The notes under the pieces are model-generated. The model saw only the letters and a list, made by a program, of their open reading frames with translations, had not been told where the DNA came from and ran no database searches. Positions 44,965 through 53,889 of a stretch of DNA of 64,000 bases are shown here, piece after piece. Both the position numbers and the translations under genes were made by a program. Location of the stretch: assembly GCA_963802905.1 (NCBI GenBank), contig CAWDKH010000011.1:257680-321679 (forward strand). The letters are read 5' to 3'. The stretch is from DASQFQ01 sp963802905. GTDB taxonomy: Bacteria > Actinomycetota > Thermoleophilia > Solirubrobacterales > Solirubrobacteraceae. Position 1 is the first letter of the stretch, and each line of letters opens with the position of its first letter.

Positions 44965-45926
44965 TGGCCTCCGCCGAGGCGGTCGCCGCCGTCATCGAGG
45001 CCGGCGGCGCGCACGTGCCGGAGCTGCTCGAGCGGCTCGAGGTGCGGCTCGCCGAGGTCGCGGCCTCGCACGGCCCGGTCCTGGCCGAGCATGCCGGCTC
45101 GACGATCTCCGCCGGCGGCAAGCGGCTGCGACCGCTGCTGGTGTTCGTGGCGGCCGGCGCGCCGAGCGACGGCGTGCTGCGCGCCGCGGTCGCCGTCGAG
45201 CTCGTCCACTCCGCCACGCTCGTCCACGACGACGTGCTCGACGGCGCCCAACTGCGCCGCGGCCGCCCGACCGTCGTCGCGAGCGCCGGGCGCGAGCTCG
45301 CCACCGCCACCGGCGACCTGTTGTTCTCGCGCGCGTTCGCCGAGCTGGCCGCCAACGGGCGCGCCGACGAGGTGCGGGTGCTGTCGGGTGCGTCGTCGGC
45401 GCTTGCGGAAGGCGAGCTGATGCAGCGCGCTGACGCGTGGAACGTGGCGACGACCCGCGAGCGCTACCTCGCGCGCTGCGACCTCAAGACCGCGAAGCTG
45501 TTCGAGGCCGCCTGCCAGCTGGGCGCGCTCGAGGGTGGCGGCCCGGCTGAGGCGCTGGGGCGCTTCGGGCGCCGCATCGGGCTCGCGTTCCAGCTGCTCG
45601 ACGACGTGCTCGACGTCTCAGGCCCGGCGGAGCGGACGGGTAAGCACCGCGGCACGGATCTGCTCGACGGCACGGTGACGCTGCCGCTGATCATCGCGCG
45701 CGAGCGTGATGCAGAGCTGGCCGCGGTGGATCTGCGCGGCGTGCGCACCCCCGACCAGGCGGAGGCGGTGTGCGACGCGATCGCCGCCACGGGGGCACTC
45801 GAGGTGGCCCGGGCCGATGCGCTCGCGATGGTGGCCGAGGCGAAGGCGGAGCTGCCGGACCTGCCGGCGACTCAGCGAGGTGCGCTCGAGCTGGTCGCCG
45901 ACGGAGTGGTGGACCGCTACAGCTAG
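44964..45926 (+). CDS. Polyprenyl diphosphate synthase (menaquinone side chain)
   Basis: 320 aa, GTG start. All-trans prenyltransferase: GGKRLRPLLVF, first Asp-rich motif LVHDDVLDGAQLRRGRPT, second LLDDVLDVSG, and the lysine KHRGTDLLDGTVTLPL. It makes the polyprenyl tail, probably of menaquinone given menG next door. Chain length cannot be set from what is seen. The stop overlaps by 4 nt the end of the convergent zinc-ribbon gene. Confidence 0.9.
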   Translation: MASAEAVAAVIEAGGAHVPELLERLEVRLAEVAASHGPVLAEHAGSTISAGGKRLRPLLVFVAAGAPSDGVLRAAVAVELVHSATLVHDDVLDGAQLRRGRPTVVASAGRELATATGDLLFSRAFAELAANGRADEVRVLSGASSALAEGELMQRADAWNVATTRERYLARCDLKTAKLFEAACQLGALEGGGPAEALGRFGRRIGLAFQLLDDVLDVSGPAERTGKHRGTDLLDGTVTLPLIIARERDAELAAVDLRGVRTPDQAEAVCDAIAATGALEVARADALAMVAEAKAELPDLPATQRGALELVADGVVDRYS

Positions 45927-46345
45927 AAGTCCATCGGCCAGATGGCGTCCGAGGCGAGCGCGGAGGTGAAGCGCTCGATCTCGTCTTCCATGTTGGCCTG
46001 GGTGAGGCGCGTGAGGTCCTCGATGAGGCACTCGGTGCCCCGGTCCAGCTCCTCGTCGAAGCGGTCGACGACGGACTGGTCGAAGATCCCCAGGTGCGTC
46101 CACTCGCAGTTCGGGCAGCGAAGCAGCACTTCCCACTGGGTGGGGGAAGCCTCCTCCCACTCCACCGGGTACACGAGCGTGCGATCACACTCGGGGCACT
46201 CATGCAGGTCGCGATTCGGGCTCGAGACAACGGCCTCAGGCTCGCTGGGAGCGGCCTGGGCGTCGAAGTAAACGACTTCGATCTCGCGGCCCGAGGGGAG
46301 GACCACGCGGCGGACGTAATGGGAGTTGTCGGAAGGCTGATTCAT
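45923..46345 (-). CDS. Small zinc-ribbon protein, conserved hypothetical
   Basis: 140 aa. CPECDRTLVYPVEWEEASPT ... LLRCPNCEWTHLG gives two CxxC pairs for a zinc ribbon; the rest is acidic and helical (FDEELDRGTECLIEDL). It resembles an actinobacterial protein found near tat and quinone genes, of unknown function. A role in RNA or protein contact is only a guess. Single gene, convergent to the prenyl synthase. Confidence 0.7.
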   Translation of the reverse strand: MNQPSDNSHYVRRVVLPSGREIEVVYFDAQAAPSEPEAVVSSPNRDLHECPECDRTLVYPVEWEEASPTQWEVLLRCPNCEWTHLGIFDQSVVDRFDEELDRGTECLIEDLTRLTQANMEDEIERFTSALASDAIWPMDF

Positions 46346-46496
46346 GAGAGCAAGATGGGGTCTGGCCCCTACATCGGGTACCCGGTGTCCCTCCTTGACT
46401 GGGCCATCCGTCCACTCGCGTCCAAATGGACCAAACGTCCAGTGCCGAGTGAGCCGCTAGGCTTGCCAGTGCGTAGGAACGGCTGTAGTAGCCCCT

Positions 46497-46781
46497 ATGA
46501 CCCTCGCCGTGTTCCAGTCCATCGGACCCCTCGAACTCCTGATCGTCCTCGGGATCGTGCTGTTGATCTTCGGGCCCAAGCGCCTGCCGGGCCTCGGGCG
46601 CCAGCTCGGCGCGGGCATGCGCGAGTTCAAGGACTCGATCACCAAGAAGGGCGATGACGAGGACGACGCGGACGACGCGGACGACGGTGGTCGCCGGGAG
46701 GCGACCGCGGCGCTCGGCCGACCCGATGACGAGCCGGCCACACAGCCGGTGTCGGACGGGGTCTCCGCCGAGAAGCGCTAG
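46497..46781 (+). CDS. tatA: Sec-independent protein translocase TatA
   Basis: 94 aa. IGPLELLIVLGIVLLIFGPK followed by RLPGLGRQLGAGMREFKDSI: helix, FGPK hinge and amphipathic helix of TatA, then an acidic tail with DD repeats. Forms the pore of the twin-arginine export system. It precedes tatC by 21 bp. No tatB was found here; in such pairs TatA can serve both roles. Confidence 0.94.
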   Translation: MTLAVFQSIGPLELLIVLGIVLLIFGPKRLPGLGRQLGAGMREFKDSITKKGDDEDDADDADDGGRREATAALGRPDDEPATQPVSDGVSAEKR

Positions 46782-46802
46782 GCGCCGGAGGCGCCGCAGA
46801 AG

Positions 46803-47786
46803 ATGACGAGCACCCTGCGGCCGATCCGGCACGAGGATCGACTGAGCCTTATCGAGCACCTGGACGAGCTGCGGACGCGGCTGATCATCTGCGTCACCGC
46901 GTTCGTCATCAGCTTCGGCATCTGCCTGTGGCAGGACGACGTGATCCTCGACATCATGAATCGCCCGCTCCAGCAGACGGCGTTCAAGGAGAAGAAGAGC
47001 TCGAAGGATCCTTTCGAGCGCACGGCCGCCTTCCAGGCGCAGCTGCGCAAGTCGGCCGTGGCATCGGCACGGGCGTTCGATGTGCTGGCGCTCAAGGCCG
47101 AGAACAACGTCGTGCGCGAGCAGTACGAATCGCTGGCCGCGCAGAATCGCGCCCTGGCGCGCTCGGTGCCGCCAGAGGAGGCGCGGCGGCCGGTCACCTT
47201 GGGCGTCGGTGAGCCGTTCACGGCCACGGTGCGCGTCGCCGCCTACGCGGCGCTGCTGCTCGCGCTGCCGCTCCTCCTCTTCCAGGCCTACGCGTTCGTC
47301 TTACCGGCGTTCTCGCGCGAGGAGCGATCGGTCGCGCTGCCGCTGATGGCGATGGTGCCGTTCCTGTTCCTCGCCGGCGTCGTCTTCGCCTACTTCCTGG
47401 TCCTGCCGAACGCGATCGACTTCCTGCAGAACTTCAACGACGACAACTACGACATCCTCCTGCAGGCGAAGGACTATTACCGCTTCGCGATCACCGTCCT
47501 GATCGCGATGGGCATCGCCTTCCAGGTGCCGGTCGGGATCCTCGCGATCACGCGCGTCGGGATCGTCTCCGTGGCGCAGCTGCGCAAGTCGCGCCGCTAC
47601 GCGATCCTCGTGATCGCGGTCGTGGCCATGCTGCTGCCCGGCCAGGACCCGGTGACGATGCTCTCCCTGATGGCCCCGCTCTACGTCCTCTTCGAGGGCT
47701 CTATCCTGTTGGCATCGCTGCTCGACCGGCGCGCCGCGCGCAAGGAATCCGCCGAGCAGGAATCGTCCGACGACCTCGAACCCTGA
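46803..47786 (+). CDS. tatC: Sec-independent protein translocase TatC
   Basis: 327 aa, longer than the usual ~250. SLIEHLDELRTRLIICVTAF is the N-terminal signal-recognition end; six helices follow with FSREERSVALPLMAMVPFLF. Between the first two helices (residues ~50-130) lies a charged helical insert (KEKKSSKDPFERTAAFQAQL ... QYESLAAQNRALARSV) on the outside. Acts with TatA to export folded proteins such as the Rieske subunit. The C-terminus is acidic. Confidence 0.93.
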   Translation: MTSTLRPIRHEDRLSLIEHLDELRTRLIICVTAFVISFGICLWQDDVILDIMNRPLQQTAFKEKKSSKDPFERTAAFQAQLRKSAVASARAFDVLALKAENNVVREQYESLAAQNRALARSVPPEEARRPVTLGVGEPFTATVRVAAYAALLLALPLLLFQAYAFVLPAFSREERSVALPLMAMVPFLFLAGVVFAYFLVLPNAIDFLQNFNDDNYDILLQAKDYYRFAITVLIAMGIAFQVPVGILAITRVGIVSVAQLRKSRRYAILVIAVVAMLLPGQDPVTMLSLMAPLYVLFEGSILLASLLDRRAARKESAEQESSDDLEP

Positions 47787-47789
47787 TCC

Positions 47790-48476
47790 ATGCTCTTTGA
47801 CCTCCGAGGCTCCGGCAGACGCCGGACCGTAAAGATCGTGTACATCACGCTCGCCTTCCTCATGGGGGGCGGTCTCGTGCTGTTCGGCATCGGCGGCGGC
47901 GGAGGCATCTCCGGCGGCCTGGTCGACGCGATCACGGAGCGCGACGGAGGCGGCGACACCGGCACGGACCGCTTCACCAAGCAAGAGAAGGCGGCGCTGG
48001 CCAAGACGAAGGCCAATGCCGCGGACGCGCCCGCCTGGGCCGCGCTCGCCCGCGCGCGCTTCCAGCTCGCGGGCTCCGGCGAGAACTTCGATCCTGAGAA
48101 GGGCACCTTCACCAAGGCCGGCCAGGCGAAGCTCGTCGCCGCCGGCGACGCGTGGGAGCGCTATCTGGCGCTGAACCCGAAGAAGCCCGACGACCGCGTC
48201 GCGAGCCTGATGGTGCAGGCGTTCGGCGCGCTCAACGAGCCGGCCAAGGCGGCGACGGCCCAGGAGGTCATCACCGACGCCCGCCCCACGGCCTCGACCT
48301 TCACCCAGCTCGCGATCTTCGCCTACCAGGCCGGCCAGACCCGCAAGGGCGACCTCGCCAAGGACAAGGCGCTCGAGCTCACCGACCCGGACATGCGCGA
48401 GGCCCTGAAGGGCCAGCTCGAGTCTGCGAAGCAGCAGGCGGCGGGCGCCGCGGCGCAGCCCAGCGCCACTCCGTAG
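47790..48476 (+). CDS. Membrane-anchored TPR-like protein
   Basis: 228 aa. A membrane helix (IVYITLAFLMGGGLVLFGIG), a Gly-rich linker, and a helical-repeat domain (APAWAALARARFQLAG, AAGDAWERYLALNPKKPDDR, ASTFTQLAIFAYQAG, ALELTDPDMREALKG) of TPR type. It starts 3 bp after tatC and probably shares its transcript. Function unknown; a chaperone-like role at the membrane is only a guess. Confidence 0.75.
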   Translation: MLFDLRGSGRRRTVKIVYITLAFLMGGGLVLFGIGGGGGISGGLVDAITERDGGGDTGTDRFTKQEKAALAKTKANAADAPAWAALARARFQLAGSGENFDPEKGTFTKAGQAKLVAAGDAWERYLALNPKKPDDRVASLMVQAFGALNEPAKAATAQEVITDARPTASTFTQLAIFAYQAGQTRKGDLAKDKALELTDPDMREALKGQLESAKQQAAGAAAQPSATP

Positions 48477-48499
48477 CTTCGTTCTACACTTCCGCCAGC

Positions 48500-48572
48500 G
48501 CCCTTGTAGCTCAACTGGCAGAGCAGCGGACTCTTAATCCGAAGGTTCCAGGTTCGATTCCTGGCGGGGGCA
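48500..48572 (+). tRNA. tRNA-Lys (CTT), integration target
   Basis: 73 nt. Acceptor GCCCTTG pairs with CGGGGGC (two G-T pairs); D arm TAGCTCAACTGGCAGAGC; anticodon loop CTCTTAA gives CTT; T arm GGTTCGATTCC; discriminator A, no encoded CCA. TACACT at 48485-48490 is a likely -10. Its 3' part, from the anticodon loop onward, is duplicated at 62312-62352, marking it as the attachment site of the element that follows. Confidence 0.97.
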
Positions 48573-48606
48573 TCGAACAAAGGCCCGCATTCGCGGGCCT
48601 TTCGCG
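48532..48606 (+). repeat. Left attachment repeat (attL)
   Basis: 75 bp from the anticodon loop of tRNA-Lys through its terminator. It matches 62312-62387 with one inserted A in the spacer. The intact tRNA is at this end, so the element keeps the tRNA functional. Confidence 0.9.
48579..48602 (+). terminator. Terminator of tRNA-Lys
   Basis: AAAGGCCCGC, loop ATTC, GCGGGCCTTT: 10-bp stem ending in T residues. It is copied at the right end of the element (62359-62383). Confidence 0.85.
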
Positions 48607-48648
48607 TTCTTGGGTGACGGGGGGCGAGTTTCGACCGTGTCCCAACTA

Positions 48649-48677
48649 TGTCCCGAGATGACGCCGATCTCGGGACA
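48649..48677 (+). promoter_or_regulatory. 11-bp inverted repeat over the integrase start codon
   Basis: TGTCCCGAGAT (48649-48659), spacer GACGCCG, ATCTCGGGACA (48667-48677): perfect 11-bp arms. The integrase ATG is at 48658-48660, inside the left arm, so the hairpin could hide the start in mRNA, or the palindrome could bind a protein. Confidence 0.6.
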
Positions 48678-49906
48678 CGTCTACCGCCACGAGGGCGCTC
48701 GCGGGCCGGTCTGGCGAGCCAAGTACCGGCTGCCTGACGGGCGCCAGGTCCACCGCACGATCGGGCCGGCGTGGACGGAGCGCGGGCGGCCGCGGGCGGG
48801 GTACTTCACGAAGCGCACGGCCGAGGCGTGGCTGCGCGACGTGCTCGACCAGGCGCACGCCGGGACGCTGCCGGGCATGGTCCGGACCGGCGTGACGTTC
48901 GCCGACGCGTGCGCCGAGTACCTGCGCTACGTCGAGCACGACCTCGACCGCAAGCCGTCGACGGTGGGCGACTACCGCTCGGTCGATCCGCGCGCACCTC
49001 GTGCCGGCGTTCGGGTCGCTGCGGCTCGAGGACGTGACGGCCGATCGCATCGAGGCCTGGAAGGCGACGCTGCGCGGTGGGCAACCGGACGAAGATCAAG
49101 CTGCTGACGGTGCTCAACGGCGTGCTGACGCGGGCGCGCCGCGTCCACCGGCTCCGCCACAACCCGATGGCCGACGTCGAGAAGCCGCGGCACCGGTCGC
49201 GCGCGGCGATCGAGGTGTTCTCGCCCGAGGAGGTGTGGGCGCTGGTCCGCGCCGCGGAGTCCGAGCAGGACGGCGCGATCTACCTCACCGCGGCGTTCAC
49301 GGGCCTGCGCCGCGGCGAGCTCGTCGCGCTTCGCTGGCGCGACGTCGACTTCGCGGCGTCGCGCGTCCGCGTCTGCGGCTCGTTCGCCGGCGGGCGCCTG
49401 ACGACGCCCAAGAGCGGCAAGGTCCGCTCGGTTCCGCTGGCGCCCGACGTCGCCTCGGCCCTGGCGCGCCTCGCGAGCCGCGAGCGGCTGGACCGGCGAC
49501 GACGACCTCGTGTTCCCGAGCGTCGCGGGCGGCTACCTCGATCCGTCGGCGCTCTCGAAGCGCTACCGCGCTCGCGCTCGAGCGCGCCGAGCTCCGCCGG
49601 CTGCGCTTCCACGATCTGCGCCACACGTTCGGGACGCGCATGATCGCCAAGGCGGACATCCGCCGCGTCCAGGAGTGGATGGGCCACGCCGACGTGGCCA
49701 CGACGATGAAGTACCTCCACTACGTCGAGCGCCCGGACGAGGCCGAGCTCGTCGCCGCGGCGTTCGCCGTGTCGCGGCCCGACGGCCAGCATCAGCGCGG
49801 CTCGACGCGGTTCGTGACGATCCACGCGGCGAGATCCGAGCGCACGAAGAGGACGCGCCGGCCGACCTTCACGTGCGGGAGCCGCCGGTTGCGGGCGAGC
49901 TCGTAG
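48658..49906 (+). CDS. int: Tyrosine recombinase (phage-type integrase), frame broken
   Basis: Site-specific recombinase for insertion into tRNA-Lys. The ATG at 48658 gives ISGHVYRHEGARGPVWRAKY (arm-type DNA-binding domain), TFADACAEYLRYVEHDLDRK (core-binding domain), then in other frames FGSLRLEDVTADRIEAWKAT and the catalytic domain: TGLRRGELVALRWRDVD (Arg), HDLRHTFGTRM (His-x-x-Arg), GHADVATTMKYLHYV (His and Tyr). All catalytic residues are present. Breaks fall near 48985, 49078, 49495 and 49565. As essential genes here show the same kind of breaks, the gene may be whole. The last frame runs to 49906, past the convergent excisionase end; the true end may be earlier. Confidence 0.88.
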
Positions 49907-50025
49907 ACGGTCGAGCGCCGAACGCGGAGCAACTCGGCGGCGTCGTCTGCGGTCAGCAGCGGCTCTGAGAGCAGCGGCAGCTCGGTCTGAGCCGCGGCGA
50001 CGCCGTTGTGCTCGACGAGGGCCAT
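49792..50025 (-). CDS. xis: Excisionase-family helix-turn-helix protein
   Basis: 77 aa. LLTADDAAELLRVRRSTVYE, LARNRRLPHVKVGRRVLFVR, SDLAAWI is the MerR-like winged HTH of the excisionase/TorI family. It likely bends DNA near the attachment site and sets the direction of integrase. It starts 8 bp after the relaxase stop on the same strand and is convergent with integrase, overlapping its 3' end by up to 115 bp. Confidence 0.85.
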   Translation of the reverse strand: MALVEHNGVAAAQTELPLLSEPLLTADDAAELLRVRRSTVYELARNRRLPHVKVGRRVLFVRSDLAAWIVTNRVEPR

Positions 50026-50032
50026 GCTCTCG

Positions 50033-52972
50033 CTACCGGCCGATCTCCCAGCCGGCGCCAGCCGCGCGGTCGAGCACCCGCTCTGGCCGCTCGAGCCGCT
50101 GTGCCCGCTGCGGTTCCTGTCGACGCGACTCGACGCGCCGCACCCGCTGTAGCTCTGCGAGCACTGCGTTCACCCTGTCGCGGCACGCGGCCACGCGACC
50201 CGCCGCGCGTTCTTCCGTGTCACGCGCACGCGTGAGAGCTTGCTGGTGTTGCCGCCGGGCACCTCGTCGCAGCGGATGTGGGGCGACGCGCTCCAGCTCG
50301 GCATGCCGCCGCCGCGGCGGCATCGCGTTCGCGACTGGCGGCGTCGAGCTCCGCGTGCGCGCGCTGAAGCTCCCCGACGAGCCGCTCCTCGCGGCCTGTG
50401 TCGCTTGCCAGTTCATGCGCCTCCGATCGCTCGACCGCGGTCGCGAGCCGATCGCGCGTCCCGCCGCCGGCCCGCTCGGCCGGCGCGTACTCGTCGCGCT
50501 CGCCGGTCGCGCTCCGAGACGCGTAGAGCCGGTTGCTCTCGCGGCCGCGGCTGAGCGCGATGTAGCCCACTCGCGCGAGATCCGGTCGGTGGCGAGCACG
50601 AACGTCTGCCGGCACGTCAGCCCTGGGCGAGGTGGCCGGTGATCGCGTAGCCGTGCTGGAGCGCGGCGCCCGTGCCGCGTCGGTGCGTCGAGGTAGTCGC
50701 GCAGTCGAGCGCGCACCTGCCGGCCTGCCGAGCTCGATGTCGATCGATCGCGGCCGTCACGGTCGACCGCGACGACGACGCCGCGGTCGCCGTTGACGAC
50801 GCCGAGCGCCGGTCGTTGCGGCGCAGCACGACGCGGTCGCCGACCGCGAACGCGGCGCGACCGACCGTCAGCTCCTCGCGCGCCGAGCGCGCCCGCGGCG
50901 CGCATGAGCGCGTGCGCGCGGCCGTTGAGGTCGGCGACGTCGACGCGGCGGTGGGCGATCATCACCGACCCGTCGGGGTCGCGCGCCGCCCACCAGTCGG
51001 CGACCAGCCGCTGACGCAGCTCGTCGGCGTCCTCGCCGACCACGACGCGCCCGCGCGCCTCGTACTCGCCGCAGCGCCTCGGCGCCTCGCCCGTCGCGCA
51101 GCAGCGCGAGCGCGTCGCGCTCCCAGCGCTCCGCCTGCCGGCGGTTCTCGCGCAGCTCGATCACCGGCAGCCGCGTGATCAGAGCGCGGAACGCGCCGCC
51201 GGCCCCGATCGCGGGCAGCTGGCGGTGATCGCCGACGCAGCACGAGCTTCGCCTGCGCGCCGGCGCGGCGTGCTCGACGAGCCGCGCGAGCTGCGCGCGT
51301 CGGGACCATGCCGGCCTCGTCGATGACCACGACAGCACGGCGCGGCAGCCCAGCGTGGGCGACGGTCGAGCTCGGCGAGCAGCGCGGCGACGCTCGTGCT
51401 CGGGATCCCGGCGCTCGTCCTCGAGCTCGCGCGCCGCGCGCCGCGCAACGCGCCGCGCCGACCACCACGCGGCCGCTCGCCTCCCACGCCTCCGCGCCGC
51501 GGCGAGCGCGAACGTCTTGCCCGCGCCGGCCTGCCCGACGACGACGGCGACCCCGTCGCCGTCGCGCGTGAGCCGGCGCACCATCTCCGCCTGCTCGCCG
51601 CTCAGCGTCGGGCGCCGCGTCGAGCGCGCGCTCGACCGCTGCGCTCGCGCGCCACGCCGATGCGTCCGCTCTGCGTCGACGACGCGTGCTCGAGGATCCG
51701 CCGCTCGAGCGCGAGCAGCTCCGGCGTCGAGTAGACCCGCTCGCCGCGCACGAGCGGCACGACCCGGCCGTCGCGGCGCCGCAGCACGTCGCGATCGCTC
51801 GAGCCGCGCTCGCCCACCGCGAGCACCACCGCGCGATCGAGGCGAGGAAGCGATCCGCCGCCGCGCTCGATCTCCGCGATCGTCAGGCCGGCGCCCGCCG
51901 GCAGCCGCTCGCAGAACGCCTGGATGACGTCGCGGCGCGTGAACGTCGACCGATCACGCGTCAGCCCGTCCGGCGCCCGCGAGCTCCTCGGCGATCTCGC
52001 GCTCGAGCGCTTCACCGAGCTCGACGTCCGACGCTCCGACCGAGCAGGTCGCGAACCTGCTCCGCCGAGAAGCCCAAGCTCGCGGCGCGCTCGCGCCACT
52101 CGGGCACGAGCTGCTCCGGCGTGACGCGGTAGTCCTTGCGCGCGCCGCGTCTGCAGCGCCGCGACCTGCGCGGCGGCCGCGCTCGACGCGCCGCGGCGCT
52201 CGAGCTCGGCCTCGATGTCGGCGCGCCGCCGGCTGAACGCCCGCAGCACCGCCGGCGGCACGCCGTCGATGTCGGCGATCCCGTTGCGCACCGGCGTCCA
52301 CTCGACGCCGAGCTCGCGCGTGAGCAGGCTCCGCAGCCGCGCCTCGTAGAGGTAGCCGGCGGTCTTGGCGTGCGCGTAGATCCGGCGGCCGTCGAGCGTC
52401 GACCACTGCCCGTCGGCGCCGAGCGTCAGGTTCGCGACGAGCACGTGCGTGTGCAGCTGCGGGTCGCCGGCGCGCGACGTGCGATGCCGGAACGCCGCCG
52501 CGACCAGCCCGTTGCCCGCGATCGCATGCACGCCGCCGGGGCCGCGCCGCGTCACCGCCGCCTCGCGCTCCATGTAGCCGAGCGCGTCCACGACCGCCGC
52601 GGTCGTGCGCGTCACGAATCGCCGCGCGCAGCTCGTCGTCGCCGATGCCGAACAGCACGCTCACGCTCTTCGGCGCCGAGAACGTCAGATCGAACCCGGG
52701 CACTCGCGCCGCCGAGGACCCGGCCGAGCGGCTCGCCCGTCGCACGGATGCTCGCCGGCGAGCACGCGGTCCAGCGCGCTGCGCGTCGACCGTCCCGCGC
52801 AGCCCGAGCGCGGCGGCTCCCGCACCCGTCCCACGTCCCGCTCGCCTCCGGCCCGCCGAGGTAGTAGTCCTCGACGCCCGGAGCTCACGGCGCCGGCACG
52901 CGTGACCGACCCGTGCGCCTGCTCGAGGTAGTAGCCGGCCTGGCCGGCGGCGAGCTTTCCGATCGACAGCAC
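50033..52972 (-). CDS. MobF-family relaxase-helicase (TraA/TrwC-like), frame broken
   Basis: About 980 aa. GTG at 52972 opens VLSIGKLAAGQAGYYLEQAH, the TrwC relaxase start with the nicking Tyr pair; then RVPGFDLTFSAPKSVSVLFG, HRTSRAGDPQLHTHVLVANL (the three-His metal site), and DGRRIYAHAKTAGYLYEARL. The helicase part has Walker A VVGQAGAGKTFALA and motifs in other frames; near the C-terminus QTFVLATDRISRE and GYIALSRGRESNRLYA. The frame changes at least eight times across the gene. Order and content are complete, so error is likely, but decay cannot be excluded. It would nick the transfer origin; no oriT was identified. Confidence 0.82.
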
Positions 52973-53029
52973 CGTGAATCGTCTCCATGCGGTTAAGCCG
53001 CTGAGGACCGCCCGCGGACAAAACGCGGT

Positions 53030-53619
53030 GACTTCGGAGCGCAACGGACGCAATCCCACGTGCTGAGCAGCCGCACTGTCGCTTCTCGTCCAAGGCGATA
53101 CGCCTCGCACGCGCCGAGCAGACGGCGCGGATCAGGATCGCGCGCGACGAGCTCAGCCACATGCGCGAGCTCACCCACACCATCAACGCGCTCGAGGCCG
53201 AGATCGCCCAACTCGTCGCCCAGGTCGCACCGCAACTGCTGGCCGAACCCGGCTTCGGGCCGTTGACCGCCGGCAAGCTGATCGGCGAGATCGCCGGCGC
53301 GCATCGCTTCTCAAGCGACGCCAAACTCGCCCGCGCCAGCGGCATCGCCCCGATCCCCGTCAGCTCCGGCAACACCAACCGACACCGCCTCGACCGCGGC
53401 GGCAACCGCCAGATCAACACCGCGATTCACCGCGTCGCCGTCACCCGCGCCCGCTGCCACCCCGAAACCAAGGCCTACCTCGACCGCAAACGCGCCGAAG
53501 GCAAGAGCACCAAAGAAGCCATCCGCTGTCTCAAACGCCATCTCGCCCGCCGCATCTGGCACCTCCTCACCGACGCCGCCCCACCCGGTCCAAGACACCC
53601 CCACCCATCAACTTCTTGA
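53030..53619 (+). mobile_element. IS110-family transposase remnant (C-terminal half)
   Basis: The open frame from a stop near 53027 to TGA at 53617 codes for the C-terminal Transposase_20 part of IS110/IS1111 enzymes: LAEPGFGPLTAGKLIGEIAG, SSDAKLARASGIAPIPVSSG, NRHRLDRGGNRQINTAIHRV, TKEAIRCLKRHLARRIWHLL. The N-terminal DEDD catalytic half is missing, so it is inactive. The 5' edge lies ~60 bp from the relaxase start; the first ATG in frame is 53161. It probably inserted upstream of the relaxase gene and then lost its left part. Confidence 0.85.
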
Positions 53620-53638
53620 CATAGGAGCAGCGAAAGGA

Positions 53639-53801
53639 CTAGCGAGCGGCCGCTTGGCTGCGCCGCTCCATTGCATAGGCGGTGAACGTCGGATCGGTGG
53701 CGCGGAACTCCAGCCGCTGGATGAACCGCTCGCGTGTCGCGGCGTCCTGCTCGTTGATGAACTGCATTCGCGTCGTGAATTTGGATGGGTGTTGTTGCCA
53801 T
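53639..53801 (-). pseudogene. Truncated short ORF next to the IS110 remnant
   Basis: ATG at 53801 has GGGAGG 5 nt upstream, an excellent ribosome site, and opens MATTPIQIHDAN. After a one-base shift near 53770 the text reads MQFINEQDAATRERFIQRLE and FRATDPTFTAYAM, then a TAG at 53639, 20 bp from the end of the IS remnant. It looks like the head of a longer gene cut off by the IS insertion. No family is recognised. Confidence 0.45.
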
Positions 53802-53889
53802 CGTCGCCTCCCTGGGAGCGGGGTGTCTGGTGGTTGGGACATGGGGTTTCGCACGCGGCAACGGATGCCCGATCCATGTGGCGCATTCA

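Noticed and set aside
48610..48657. Upstream GTG-type start for the integrase within the tRNA terminator region
   Set aside because: Would place the start codon between attL and the paired repeats and adds residues unlike integrases; ATG 48658 gives the expected N-terminal domain.
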